Assembly (NCBI RefSeq): GCF_000058485.1
Contig: NC_008278.1
Coordinates: forward strand, 3,466,962-3,530,961
Length of the DNA stretch: 64,000 nucleotides
Reading direction: 5' to 3'
DNA from: Frankia alni ACN14a
Lineage (GTDB): Bacteria; Actinomycetota; Actinomycetes; Frankiales; Frankiaceae
Shown here: piece by piece, positions 28,891-37,051 of the stretch
Layout of the letters: each line of letters opens with the position of its first letter
How positions within the stretch are numbered: position 1 is the first letter of the stretch
Notes under the pieces: generated by a model
Databases searched by the model: none
Told to the model about the DNA's origin: nothing
Seen by the model: the letters and a program-made list of their open reading frames with translations, nothing else
Translations under genes and position numbers: made by a program

Positions 28891-29830
28891 AGGCGCGCAG
28901 GCTTTCCAGCTCGGCCGGAAGATGGACGAAGCGGAAGCCGGCGCCGAGCAGGCGGGGCAGGGCCGCCGCCGCGCCGGGTCCGGTGCCGCGGCCGGGATGG
29001 TTCATGTGCCCGATCACGATCGAGCCGGGCGGGGCGGCCAGCAGGCTGGCGCGGACCTGGGCCGTGCTGTAGGTGGCGCCACCGTCACCGTTCACCGTGA
29101 ACGACACGATCGTCTCGCCGAGGTCACCGACGATGCGGGCGGCGATGTCGTCGCTGTACGCAGTACCCGGACGGAACAGTCGGGGCGGTCGGCCGAGCAG
29201 GCCGGTGAGCGTGGCATGGTTGCCGGCGACCTCGTCGTAGACCTGGCCGGCATCGCGGGTGCCGGGGATGCCGTAGGCCGACCGTCCCGACACCGACAGC
29301 GGCCGGTGCAGGGTGCCGTGGTTGCCGATCTCGAACAGCGGGTCGCCGGCGAGGTCGGCGAAGGCGGGCCGGTTCGCGGCGATCCAGCGGGAGTTGAGGA
29401 AGAGGGTGGCCGGAACGCCGTACCGGCGCAACGTGGTGATCAGTCCCTGGTCGTAGCCGCTGCCACCGGGCCCACCGCAGGCGTCGAGGGTGAGCGCCAG
29501 CGTCCTGCCGGCGCCGGGCAGCCGGGTGATCGTCCCGGGCAGGTCCAGTGCCCAGGCACGCGGCCGCAGGCCGCCGTAGCGGGCGACGATCTCGGCGCGG
29601 CCCACCCCGGCCGGCGTCGCGGCGAGGCCGGCCTCCAGGGGAATCGGCCGATCCAGGGGAATCGGCCGATCGTTCAGCCCGGGCCCGTCGGCGCCGGCCG
29701 CGGGACGGCTCGGCCCTGGCGCGCCTGGCCCGCCGGTCCCGGCCGCGGAACGGCCGGTTCCACAGCCGGCGAGGACGCCAAGCGTCATACCGGCGACCCC
29801 GGTGACCAGCGCACGGCGAGATGCCGGCAT
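28889..29830 (-). CDS. Polysaccharide deacetylase-like lipoprotein
   Basis: 313 residues. It starts MPASRRALVTGVAGMTLG and has lipobox LAGC near residue 22, with a paired arginine that could also suit Tat export. A Gly/Pro region with a DRPIPL repeat follows, then a NodB-like fold: LALTLDACGG contains the first Asp, GNHGTLHRPL the HxxxH-type metal site, and later RPGTAYSD and GHMNHPGRG. It is predicted to remove N- or O-acyl groups from cell-surface glycan. ATG 29830 has a GGGGGA ribosome site. The gene is bracketed by the 25-bp direct repeat and stands alone between two P450 genes. Confidence 0.83.
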   Translation of the reverse strand: MPASRRALVTGVAGMTLGVLAGCGTGRSAAGTGGPGAPGPSRPAAGADGPGLNDRPIPLDRPIPLEAGLAATPAGVGRAEIVARYGGLRPRAWALDLPGTITRLPGAGRTLALTLDACGGPGGSGYDQGLITTLRRYGVPATLFLNSRWIAANRPAFADLAGDPLFEIGNHGTLHRPLSVSGRSAYGIPGTRDAGQVYDEVAGNHATLTGLLGRPPRLFRPGTAYSDDIAARIVGDLGETIVSFTVNGDGGATYSTAQVRASLLAAPPGSIVIGHMNHPGRGTGPGAAAALPRLLGAGFRFVHLPAELESLRA

Positions 29831-29979
29831 GGCACAGTCCCCCGATCCGGCCCCGACGATCCGGCGCCGACCACCCGGATCCCACGATCCGGCCCCCGAC
29901 AATGGTGTCATGGCCGGCGCCGACCGCACGGAGGCCACCCGTTGTGGCCGCGCATGGTTCAGCTGCGGCGGGAATTCCG

Positions 29980-30004
29980 CATCGGTCGATAAGAAGCGGA
30001 TATC
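29980..30004 (+). repeat. 25-bp direct repeat, copy B
   Basis: Second copy, differing from copy A at two G-to-A positions. It lies directly upstream of the third P450 start and contains the AT-richest bases of that gap, so it may also belong to the P450 promoter. Confidence 0.85.
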
Positions 30005-30017
30005 GAGTGCGGCAGTC

Positions 30018-31319
30018 GTGTCTACGCGGCCTAGCGTCGATGGTGTGGCCGAGGTCAGTGACGTGGCGGAGACCGGTGGTTTCGCGGAGGTCGGTGGCGT
30101 GGCGCAGACGGGTGGCGCGCGCGAGATCTTCGATCCGCGGTGGCGCAGCGATCCCTATCCGCTCTACCGGACGTTGCGGGAGTCGGCCCGCTGCCACTGG
30201 CTGTCCCCGGCCCGGATCGGCGTGCTGACCCGGCACGCCGACTGCGTCGCCGTCCTGCAGGATTCCGCCTGGGGCCACGTCCCGATGGAGACCAGCGCGT
30301 TTCGTCCGGTAACGGATCAGGACGAGGGCCTGCGCTCGATGCTGCGGGCGAACCCGCCGACGCACACCCGGCTGCGTCGCCTGGTCAGCCGGGCGTTCAC
30401 CCCGGCGCGGATCGCCCGGTTCCGCCCGATGGCCGAGGCGCTGGCGGGCGAGCTGCTCGCCGCGGCCGTCGACCGCGGCGAGGTCGATCTCGTCGAGGCC
30501 TTCACCCGGCCGCTGCCGCTGCGGGTCATCTGCTCGCTGCTCGGGGTTCCGGCACACGACGAGAAGGTCTTCAGCGGTTGGGCGTCGGCGCTGACCCGCG
30601 GACTCGACCCCGACCAGGTCCTCGACCCGGTCGAGCGGGCCCAGCGCACCGAGGCCACCCGGGCGTTCGCCGACTACTTCACCGCGCTCATCGCCCGCCG
30701 CCGCGCCGAACCCGCGGACGACCTGCTCAGTGACCTGATCGCCGTGCAGGACCAGGGCGACCGGCTCGGTGCGGACGAGCTGCTCGAGATCTGCGTCCTG
30801 CTGCTCGTCGCCGGCTACGACACGACCGTGAACCTGGTCGCGAACGCCGTGCTGGCCCTCGCCCGGGACCCGGGCCAGTACGCGGCGCTGCAGGCAAATC
30901 GGACGCTCGTGCCGGCGGCGATCGAGGAGACGCTGCGCCACGACCCGCCCGTCCAGTGGACGGGACGCACCGCGCTCACCGACACCGACCTCGCCGGGCA
31001 GGCGTTCCGCGCCGGGGACGGCATCATCCTCGTCGCCGGGGCCGCCCACCGCGACCCCGCGGCCTTCCCCGACCCCGACCGGTTCGACCTCACCCGCTAC
31101 GCCTCGGCGTCCGCCCCCGCGGCCCGCCACCTCGGCTTCGGCCACGGCCTGCACTACTGCCTCGGCGCCCCGCTGGCCCGCCTGGAGGCCGAGACCATGC
31201 TGACCGCCCTGCTCGACCGCGTCGCCCGCCTGGAGATCGTCGCCGAGCCGACCTACCGCCCCCACCTCGCCGTCCGCGGCGTCGACGCCCTCCAGATCCG
31301 CCTCCACCCCGCCGGTTGA
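30018..31319 (+). CDS. Cytochrome P450 (third of three)
   Basis: 433 residues. The I-helix is VAGYDTT, K-helix EETLRHDPP, heme loop FGHGLHYCLG with cysteine 381. The N-terminus carries four loose hexapeptides (VAEVSD, VAETGG, FAEVGG, VAQTGG). The start is uncertain: GTG 30018 was taken; GTG 30045 also fits, and neither has a clear ribosome site. It is closely related to the two other local P450s. Substrate unknown. Confidence 0.9.
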   Translation: MSTRPSVDGVAEVSDVAETGGFAEVGGVAQTGGAREIFDPRWRSDPYPLYRTLRESARCHWLSPARIGVLTRHADCVAVLQDSAWGHVPMETSAFRPVTDQDEGLRSMLRANPPTHTRLRRLVSRAFTPARIARFRPMAEALAGELLAAAVDRGEVDLVEAFTRPLPLRVICSLLGVPAHDEKVFSGWASALTRGLDPDQVLDPVERAQRTEATRAFADYFTALIARRRAEPADDLLSDLIAVQDQGDRLGADELLEICVLLLVAGYDTTVNLVANAVLALARDPGQYAALQANRTLVPAAIEETLRHDPPVQWTGRTALTDTDLAGQAFRAGDGIILVAGAAHRDPAAFPDPDRFDLTRYASASAPAARHLGFGHGLHYCLGAPLARLEAETMLTALLDRVARLEIVAEPTYRPHLAVRGVDALQIRLHPAG

Positions 31320-31376
31320 TCCTGCAGCGCAGCTCGGTGGGCGGCCACGCTGTCGGCTGGCGAGGTGCCGTGGGGC

Positions 31377-31390
31377 GGTTCCGCGGAACC
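31377..31390. repeat. Dispersed palindrome GGTTCCGCGGAACC
   Basis: Perfect copy, with flanking GGGGC and GCGGT. It lies 57 bp downstream of the third P450 stop. Confidence 0.85.
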
Positions 31391-31691
31391 GCGGTCGCCC
31401 CGTGGCTCACGGGCAGCCCGCTGCCAGCCATGCCGGGTACCGGGCAGGAGACATCAACTCCCACACCGGTTGTGCCTGATGCTCGCCACCCATGCCGGTG
31501 AGCAGCCGAACGGCAGTCCTCGATCTGGGCGGCTCCGACCGCACGACGAAGTCCCGCGTGACTGGTTCGTGACCGACGCACCGTCGCAGTGGCCCCCGAC
31601 CGGCGCGGTGATCCGCCGCCGATGCTGCCCGCGCCGGCCGCGAGCAGAGGGTGGTGTGGACTGGGCCATCAGCTGATGGCGTCATCGGGGC

Positions 31692-31721
31692 TTGCCATTG
31701 GCGTCTAGATGACGTCATACT
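31692..31721 (+). promoter_or_regulatory. Probable promoter for a leaderless transcript, with TGACGTCA palindrome
   Basis: TTGCCA (31692-31697) and CATACT (31716-31721) are 18 bp apart, and the ATG begins seven bases after the -10 box, so translation probably starts at the transcript end. The 10-bp palindrome ATGACGTCAT (31709-31718) overlaps the -10 box, and further GCGTCAT copies surround it. Placement over the core promoter suggests an operator, possibly for the encoded RHH protein. Confidence 0.55.
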
Positions 31722-31727
31722 GGCGTC

Positions 31728-32303
31728 ATGGACCTTGGGTCGTATGTGGAGGAGCTGCGCCGGGAGCTCGCCGTCGCCGCGGAGGTGGGGGGCGCGGACG
31801 CGCGTGCGCTGGCCGAGCGGCTCGTCGGGCCGTTGGAGTCGGCCACCAGGCTTGCCCTGCTGGAGGCGTTGTCGGCGGCGGCGGACGAGATCAGCCGTGA
31901 GTTGGCGCCGGGGTCGGTCGAGGTGCGGCTGCGTGGCCGCGATGCCGACTTCGTGGTGACGCCGCCGCCGGCGGTCCTGCGCGCCGAGGATGACGTCACG
32001 TTTGGCGTCACGCCGTCCGCCGGGGTGGTGGCCACCGGGGCTGGGCTGGTGGGGACCGGTTCGGGCGGGACCGGGCCGGCGGCGGGGGAGGGTGACGAGG
32101 GGCGGACGTCGCGGATCACCTTGCGCGTCCCGGAGCACCTCAGGCCGCGCATCGACGAGGCGGCCGAGCGTGAGGGGTTGTCCGTCAACGCCTGGCTCGT
32201 GCGCGCCGTCGGCGCCGCGCTCGACCCCGGCGCCGGAGCCGCACGCCCCGGGCTGCCGGGTGCCGACCAGCACGGGCGCCGGTACCGCGGATGGGTCCGC
32301 TAG
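31728..32303 (+). CDS. Ribbon-helix-helix (Arc/HicB-like) DNA-binding protein
   Basis: 191 residues. An N-terminal helical segment (MDLGSYVEELRREL, about 1-60) and a beta-rich stretch with a Gly/Thr linker precede a C-terminal RHH domain: RITLRVPEHLRPRIDEAAER then GLSVNAWLVRAVG (about 128-165). RHH proteins bind DNA as dimers and often repress their own promoter. No HicA-like toxin is next to it, so a toxin-antitoxin role is not supported. A second TGACGTCA lies inside the gene (near 31993). It is followed by a DUF4097 gene 104 bp later. Confidence 0.75.
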   Translation: MDLGSYVEELRRELAVAAEVGGADARALAERLVGPLESATRLALLEALSAAADEISRELAPGSVEVRLRGRDADFVVTPPPAVLRAEDDVTFGVTPSAGVVATGAGLVGTGSGGTGPAAGEGDEGRTSRITLRVPEHLRPRIDEAAEREGLSVNAWLVRAVGAALDPGAGAARPGLPGADQHGRRYRGWVR

Positions 32304-32351
32304 CCAGTCACGGGGCCCGGCCGATCGCATGGGGTCGGGTCGACGACACAG

Positions 32352-32388
32352 GGCCGATCAACGAAGGCCGATCACTCCCGGCCGATCA
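32352..32388 (+). promoter_or_regulatory. Three phased GGCCGATCA sites upstream of the DUF4097 gene
   Basis: GGCCGATCA begins at 32352, 32366 and 32380, a period of 14 bp, ending 20 bp before the DUF4097 start; a related GGCCGATCG lies a little upstream. Regular spacing on one strand suggests a repeated protein-binding site, but a chance minisatellite is equally possible. Confidence 0.4.
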
Positions 32389-32407
32389 CTGGAGAAGGAG
32401 CTGCACC

Positions 32408-33280
32408 ATGCCGAGTTTCGACACCCCCGAACCGATCCTCGCCGTCGTCGAGTTGGGCGTCGGGAGCCTGCGAGTCCGGGCGGGCGATCGCGCCGACACC
32501 GTGGTGGAGGTGCGCCCGGCCGAGGCGGCCCACGACGCCGACGTGCAGGCCGCCCGGGAGACCACCGTCGAGTACTCCGACGGCCGGCTGACGATCCGGG
32601 CGCCCAGGAGGCGCCTGCGTTCGCTGTTCGGGACCGGCGAGGCGGTCGAGGTGACGGTCGACCTGCCCGCCGGCTCGCGCCTTGACGCGAGCGCGGGGAC
32701 GGGCGTCCAGGCCACGGGCCGTCTGGGTGACTGCACGGTCCAGACCGCCCGCGGCGGCATCGACCTCGACGAGGCCGCCGACCTGCGGCTGCGCACCGCC
32801 GACGGGGACGTCAGCGTGGGCCGCTGCCGGGGGCATGCCGAGGTCAGGACCGCGAACGGCGCGGTCCGGATCCAGCGGCTCGACGGCCCGGTGCTGGTCC
32901 AGGCGGCGAGCGGCGTGATCGCCCTCGGCGAGGCGGCGGACGACGTGCGGCTCGCCACCGCCGCCGGGGCCATCAGCGTCGACCGGGCGCTGGCGAGCGT
33001 CGACGCCCGGACCGGCTCGGCCGACATCCGTCTCGGTGAGGTCGTGCGTGGCGCGGTGGCGCTGGTGACCGGATCCGGCTGGCTCGACATCGGCGTGCGG
33101 GAGGGCACGGCCGCCCTGCTCGACCTCCGCTCGGGTGACGGCACCGTGCGCAGCGAGATCGCCGCCGTCGACCGCCCGGAACCGTCCGACGAGACCGTCG
33201 AGATCCACGCCCTCTCCGGCCGCGGCAACATCCTGGTTCACCGCTCCCGGCCCGTCCGGTCGTCCGCGTTGGCCAAGTAG
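32408..33280 (+). CDS. DUF4097-type beta-solenoid protein
   Basis: 290 residues. The sequence is a succession of short beta-strand repeats with Gly/Asp turns (for example LRTADGDVSVG, VRTANGAVRIQ, VQAASGVIALG, VDARTGSADIRLG), the pattern of DUF4097 putative adhesin-like proteins. No signal peptide or membrane segment is visible, so it is probably cytoplasmic. ATG 32408 has AAGGAG seven bases before it. In other actinobacteria such genes often lie beside small DNA-binding regulators, as here. Function unknown. Confidence 0.82.
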   Translation: MPSFDTPEPILAVVELGVGSLRVRAGDRADTVVEVRPAEAAHDADVQAARETTVEYSDGRLTIRAPRRRLRSLFGTGEAVEVTVDLPAGSRLDASAGTGVQATGRLGDCTVQTARGGIDLDEAADLRLRTADGDVSVGRCRGHAEVRTANGAVRIQRLDGPVLVQAASGVIALGEAADDVRLATAAGAISVDRALASVDARTGSADIRLGEVVRGAVALVTGSGWLDIGVREGTAALLDLRSGDGTVRSEIAAVDRPEPSDETVEIHALSGRGNILVHRSRPVRSSALAK

Positions 33281-33542
33281 CCGACACCTGGTTTCCGGAA
33301 ATAGTTCGTCCGTAGTGATGGTATTTTTTTGGAGATCTTTGTCCGAATCGATCGGCCTACCTCGGCCCAGGCAACTCCGAGCCAGGTTATGAACGGGTGA
33401 CGCGGGGATGTCGCAGCGTGCCCGCCTGTTTAACTCTTCTTCCTCTGCGCAGTACTGACCACGGTCCGTGGACCCCCTAACCTGACCTGGATCTTCAGCG
33501 AGGGCCCGCGCTGATTCCTTCGTAACTGCCGGAGGTCTCACC
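33281..33542. other. 262-bp AT-richer gap upstream of the secreted phosphoesterase
   Basis: Contains a 10-bp palindrome TTTCCGGAAA (33292-33301), a T run within GTATTTTTTT shortly after it, and an inverted repeat GGTCCGTGGACC near 33463. It is less GC-rich than its surroundings and probably carries the end of the DUF4097 transcript and the phosphoesterase promoter. Confidence 0.5.
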
Positions 33543-34427
33543 TTGTCCGTTCTCACCCGTGTCCGGCGTTCGCGCCTGGCGCTGGGCTCCCTCGGCGCGG
33601 CCAGCCTGGCGGCCGCCGTGTTCGGAGTGTGGGCTGCCGCCCCCGCCCAGGCCGCGGGTCTGCCCGCGCCCGACCACGTCGTCGTCGTGATGCTCGAGAA
33701 CCACAGCTACTCGCAGGTCATCGGATCGTCGAGTGCGCCCTACATCAACTCGCTGAAGAGCGGCGGCGCGAACCTCACCGCGTCCTACGCCCTGACCCAT
33801 CCCAGCCAGCCCAACTACGTCGCGCTGTTCTCCGGCGGCACCCAGGGCATCACCGACGACGCCTGCTACACCCCGGGATTCAGCAGCGCCGCCAACCTCG
33901 GCTCCGAACTCATCGCCGCCGGCAAGACGTTCGGCAGCTACAACGAGGGCCTGCCGTCGGCCGGGTCGACGGTCTGCACGAACAGCGCCACCAAGTACGC
34001 CCGCAAGCACAACCCGTGGTTCGCCTTCAGTAACGTGCCGACGAGCACCGCGCACACCTTCGCCCAGTTCCCGACGAACTACTCGACGCTGCCGAAGGTC
34101 TCGTTCGTCATCCCGAACCTGTGCAACGACATGCACGACTGCTCGGTCGCCACGGGCGACACCTGGCTGCAGAACAACCTCGGCGCCTACGCCACCTGGG
34201 CGAAGACCCACAACAGCGTGCTCGTGGTGACCTTCGACGAGGACAACTCGCAGAGCGGCAACCGCATCCCCACGGTGTTCTACGGCCAGCACGTCACCGC
34301 GGGCAGCAGCACGTCGACGACCTACAACCACTACAACCTGCTGCGCACCCTGGAGGACCTCGGCGGGCTGACGACGCACGCCGGCAACGCGTCGAGCGCG
34401 TCGGACATCACCGGCATCTGGAGCTAA
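33543..34427 (+). CDS. Secreted phosphoesterase (acid phosphatase / phospholipase C-like)
   Basis: 294 residues. A signal peptide is visible: basic RVRRSR, hydrophobic core, and cleavage near AQAAG (about residue 38). The mature protein begins PDHVVVVMLENHSYSQV, the metal-binding and nucleophile region of the phosphoesterase family that includes AcpA and phospholipase C. Later motifs are HPSQPNYVAL, PNLCNDMHDC and VTFDEDNS. It probably releases phosphate from extracellular esters. TTG start with GGAGG eight bases before. Seven bases separate it from the MFS gene, suggesting one operon. Cysteines occur in pairs, fitting an exported protein. Confidence 0.88.
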   Translation: MSVLTRVRRSRLALGSLGAASLAAAVFGVWAAAPAQAAGLPAPDHVVVVMLENHSYSQVIGSSSAPYINSLKSGGANLTASYALTHPSQPNYVALFSGGTQGITDDACYTPGFSSAANLGSELIAAGKTFGSYNEGLPSAGSTVCTNSATKYARKHNPWFAFSNVPTSTAHTFAQFPTNYSTLPKVSFVIPNLCNDMHDCSVATGDTWLQNNLGAYATWAKTHNSVLVVTFDEDNSQSGNRIPTVFYGQHVTAGSSTSTTYNHYNLLRTLEDLGGLTTHAGNASSASDITGIWS

Positions 34428-34433
34428 CGGCCG

Positions 34434-35924
34434 GTGTACGTCGCGGACACCCGCACCAGACCGGCAGGCCCGGGGGCGCCCCCGGGCCTGCCGGCCCCGC
34501 CGCCGGCGACCCGGGCGCCGGCATCCCCGGAACTGGCATCCCCGGAACTTGCATCCCCCGAGCCGGCGGGCCGCCCACCATCGCACCTCGCGCGGCGGGC
34601 CGTGCCCGCCACCGTGCTGGTCCTCGGCGCGGTCAGCCTCATCACCGACGTCTCCGCCGAGATGGTCACCGCCGTGCTGCCGCTGTACCTGGTGACCGGG
34701 CTGGGCCTGTCCCCGCTCGGCTTCGGCCTGCTCGACGGCATCTACAACGGCGCCAGCGCGTTGGTCCGCCTCGTCGGCGGCCACCTCGCCGACCGCGGCC
34801 GGCGCCACAAGGCGATGGCGGCCCTCGGCTACGGGCTGTCCGCGCTGTGCAAGCCGGCGCTGCTGATCGCGCACAGCCTGGCGGGGATCGGCGCCGTCCT
34901 CGCGGTGGACCGCACCGGCAAGGGGCTGCGCACGGCCCCGCGGGACGCGATGATCTCGCTGGCCGCCCCGCCCGAGGCCCAGGGCCGTTCCTTCGGCGTG
35001 CATCGGGCGATGGACACCGCCGGTGCCCTGCTGGGCCCGGTCGTCGCGGTCGTCGTGATGCACGCGGCCGCGGACGGGTTCGACGCGGTGTTCACCGTCA
35101 GCTTCTGCGTCGCGGCGACCGGGGTCGTCGTCCTGCTGCTGTTCGTACCCGGTCGCGTGTCCCAGCCCGAGCCGGCCGGGAGTGAGCGCGCCGGGAGTGG
35201 GCCGACGGGGAGTGGGCCGACGGAGAGCGGGGCGACGGAGGGCGGGCGGGGCGAACAGGCGGTTGTGTCCCTGCGCGCCGCCGTGAGGCTGCTCGGTGAC
35301 CGCGCGCTGCGCCGGCTCGCCCTGTGCGCGTTGCTGCTGGGCCTCGCCACCGTCAGCGACTCGTTCCTGTATCTGATCCTGCAACGCGACCTGAACCTGT
35401 CGGGCGCGTGGTTTCCGCTGCTGCCGCTGGGCACGTCCGCGTCGTTCCTGCTGCTGGCGGTCCCGCTGGGACGCGCAGCCGACCGGTTCGGCCGCTGGCG
35501 CGTCTTTCTCGCCGGGCACGGTGGCCTGCTCGCGGCGTACGGCCTCCTGCTCGCGTCGGTGGGAGGCACGGTGGCGGGAGGCAGGGTGGCGGGGGGCACG
35601 GCGGTGGGCGTCGTCGTGCTCGTCCTGCACGGCGCCTTCTATGCGGCGACCGACGGGGTGCTCATGGCCGCCGCGGCCGGGTCGGTTCCGGCAGGGCTGC
35701 GCTCCAGCGGACTGGCCCTGGTCCAGACGGGGCAGGTGGGCGCGCGTTTCGCCTGCTCGCTGCTGTTCGGCGCCGCCTGGACGGCCTGGGGTGACCGTAG
35801 CGCCCTGGCCGCCGCCACCGTGGCACTCGCGGCCTGCACCGCCGCCGCCGTCGCGCTGCGTCCCGGGCGGGCGGCGCCGCCTCCTGCACCGGCGGCGCCG
35901 CGGTCAGGGCAGGAGGCCTGGTGA
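34434..35924 (+). CDS. Major facilitator superfamily transporter
   Basis: 496 residues with about 12 membrane segments. A Pro/Ala N-terminal tail carries three pentapeptides ASPEL/ASPEL/ASPEP. The loop 2-3 motif (GGHLADRGRRHKAM) is of MFS type, and the central loop holds a Ser/Gly/Thr repeat (GSGPT, ESGATE). GTG 34434 was used; it lies seven bases after the phosphoesterase stop. The stop overlaps the next GTG start. Substrate unknown; the context suggests a product of phosphoesterase action, or export. Confidence 0.85.
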   Translation: MYVADTRTRPAGPGAPPGLPAPPPATRAPASPELASPELASPEPAGRPPSHLARRAVPATVLVLGAVSLITDVSAEMVTAVLPLYLVTGLGLSPLGFGLLDGIYNGASALVRLVGGHLADRGRRHKAMAALGYGLSALCKPALLIAHSLAGIGAVLAVDRTGKGLRTAPRDAMISLAAPPEAQGRSFGVHRAMDTAGALLGPVVAVVVMHAAADGFDAVFTVSFCVAATGVVVLLLFVPGRVSQPEPAGSERAGSGPTGSGPTESGATEGGRGEQAVVSLRAAVRLLGDRALRRLALCALLLGLATVSDSFLYLILQRDLNLSGAWFPLLPLGTSASFLLLAVPLGRAADRFGRWRVFLAGHGGLLAAYGLLLASVGGTVAGGRVAGGTAVGVVVLVLHGAFYAATDGVLMAAAAGSVPAGLRSSGLALVQTGQVGARFACSLLFGAAWTAWGDRSALAAATVALAACTAAAVALRPGRAAPPPAPAAPRSGQEAW

Positions 35925-36991
35925 GCATCCGGGCTCGTCTCGCCGTGCTCGTCGCGGTCGTCGTGGTGCTCGCCGGGGTCGCCACCGCGGCCGTGGTGCA
36001 CGCCTCCGGGCGCGCCGCGCGACGTGACGACCAACAGGCCGGCGGGCCCGTGATCCGGCCCGGGCGGGTCGTGCTCACCGCTGCGGCCGGCGCGGGCACC
36101 ACCGCGCCGGCGAGCGGGGCGGCGAGCGCGACGGCGGGGGAGCGGCTGGTGTTCCGCTCGACGGCGTGGGGTCCGCACCGCGACGAGCTGGTGTCCGTGC
36201 CGGCCGCGGACCCGGCCGGGCCCCGCACCGCTTCCGGCGTGCGTTGCCTGCGCTTCCACGCCGCCGGCGGCACCGGCATCTGCCTTCGCCGAGTGCCGGG
36301 CGTGGTGGGGGAGAGCTACCGGGCGGTGGTGCTCGGCGCGGACCTGCGCGAGCGGCGCGACTACCCGCTCGGCGGCATCCCCACCCGCGCCCGGGTCTCA
36401 CCGAGCGGACGCATGGCAGCCTGGACCGTGTTCGTCAGCGGCGACTCCTACGCGGGCACCGCGTTCTCCACCCGCACGTCCATCCTCGACACCCGCACCT
36501 GGCGGCTGGACGACACCCTGGAGGACTACCGGATCGTCCGGGACGGCCGGACCTACCGCAGCCCCGACGCGAACTACTGGGGGGTGACGTTCGCCGACGA
36601 CACCCACTTCTACGCCACGCTCGCCACCGGCGGGCAGACCTACCTGGTCCGCGGCGACGTCGCCGCCCGGACGGTCACCACCCTGCGGGCGAACGTCGAA
36701 TGCCCGTCACTGTCCCCGGACGGCACCCGGCTGGCGTTCAAGAAGCGGGTGGCGAGCCTGCCCGTCGACGCGCCGTGGCGGCTGACCGTCCTGGACCTGC
36801 GGACCATGCGCGAGACCGCGCTGGCCGAGCAGCGCAACGTCGACGACCAGGCGCTCTGGCTCGACGCCCGCACCCTCGCCTATGCCCTGCCCGGCGACTA
36901 CGGCAGCGACCTGTGGGCCGTGCCCGCCGACGGCGGCGGCAGCCCGCGGCGCCTGACCACGGCGGCGCTGGCTCCCGCCGTGGTCGGCTGA
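35921..36991 (+). CDS. TolB-like beta-propeller protein with N-terminal membrane anchor
   Basis: 356 residues. A single hydrophobic segment at residues 5-27 anchors or exports the protein. The rest has WD40-like PD40 blades, with motifs such as RVSPSGRMAAW, CPSLSPDGTRLAFKK and SDLWAVPADGGGSPRRL. Such propellers bind other proteins or ligands in the envelope. GTG 35921 overlaps the MFS stop and has AGGAGG five bases before it, so the three genes from 33543 form a coupled operon. Function not known. Confidence 0.8.
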   Translation: MSIRARLAVLVAVVVVLAGVATAAVVHASGRAARRDDQQAGGPVIRPGRVVLTAAAGAGTTAPASGAASATAGERLVFRSTAWGPHRDELVSVPAADPAGPRTASGVRCLRFHAAGGTGICLRRVPGVVGESYRAVVLGADLRERRDYPLGGIPTRARVSPSGRMAAWTVFVSGDSYAGTAFSTRTSILDTRTWRLDDTLEDYRIVRDGRTYRSPDANYWGVTFADDTHFYATLATGGQTYLVRGDVAARTVTTLRANVECPSLSPDGTRLAFKKRVASLPVDAPWRLTVLDLRTMRETALAEQRNVDDQALWLDARTLAYALPGDYGSDLWAVPADGGGSPRRLTTAALAPAVVG

Positions 36992-37001
36992 CCGGGCCCA
37001 C

Positions 37002-37049
37002 GGCCTGACCGGCGACGCGGCCTGACCGGCGACGCGGCCCGACCGGGCG
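37002..37049. repeat. Tandem 17-bp repeat between convergent genes
   Basis: Two perfect copies of GGCCTGACCGGCGACGC and a degenerate third fill the 60-bp gap between the propeller gene and the convergent SnoaL gene. Confidence 0.8.
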
Positions 37050-37051
37050 GC

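Larger units (their letters stand above)
31320..31727. other. 408-bp gap with palindrome and promoter, no convincing gene
   Basis: No reading frame here has a ribosome site or recognisable protein. The gap holds one dispersed palindrome at its start and, at its end, the promoter of the RHH gene. Confidence 0.6.

Noticed and set aside
28866-30004. Possible insertion sequence around the deacetylase
   Set aside because: The repeats are direct, not inverted, and there is no transposase; kept only as an unusual repeat pair.
31728-32303. HicAB toxin-antitoxin pair
   Set aside because: Only an RHH protein is present; the next gene is DUF4097 and no HicA-like RNA-binding toxin is adjacent.
33495-35630. 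711-codon minus-strand frame opposite the phosphoesterase and MFS genes
   Set aside because: Low-complexity Arg/Gly composition, no motifs; the plus-strand genes have signal peptide, membrane segments and ribosome sites.
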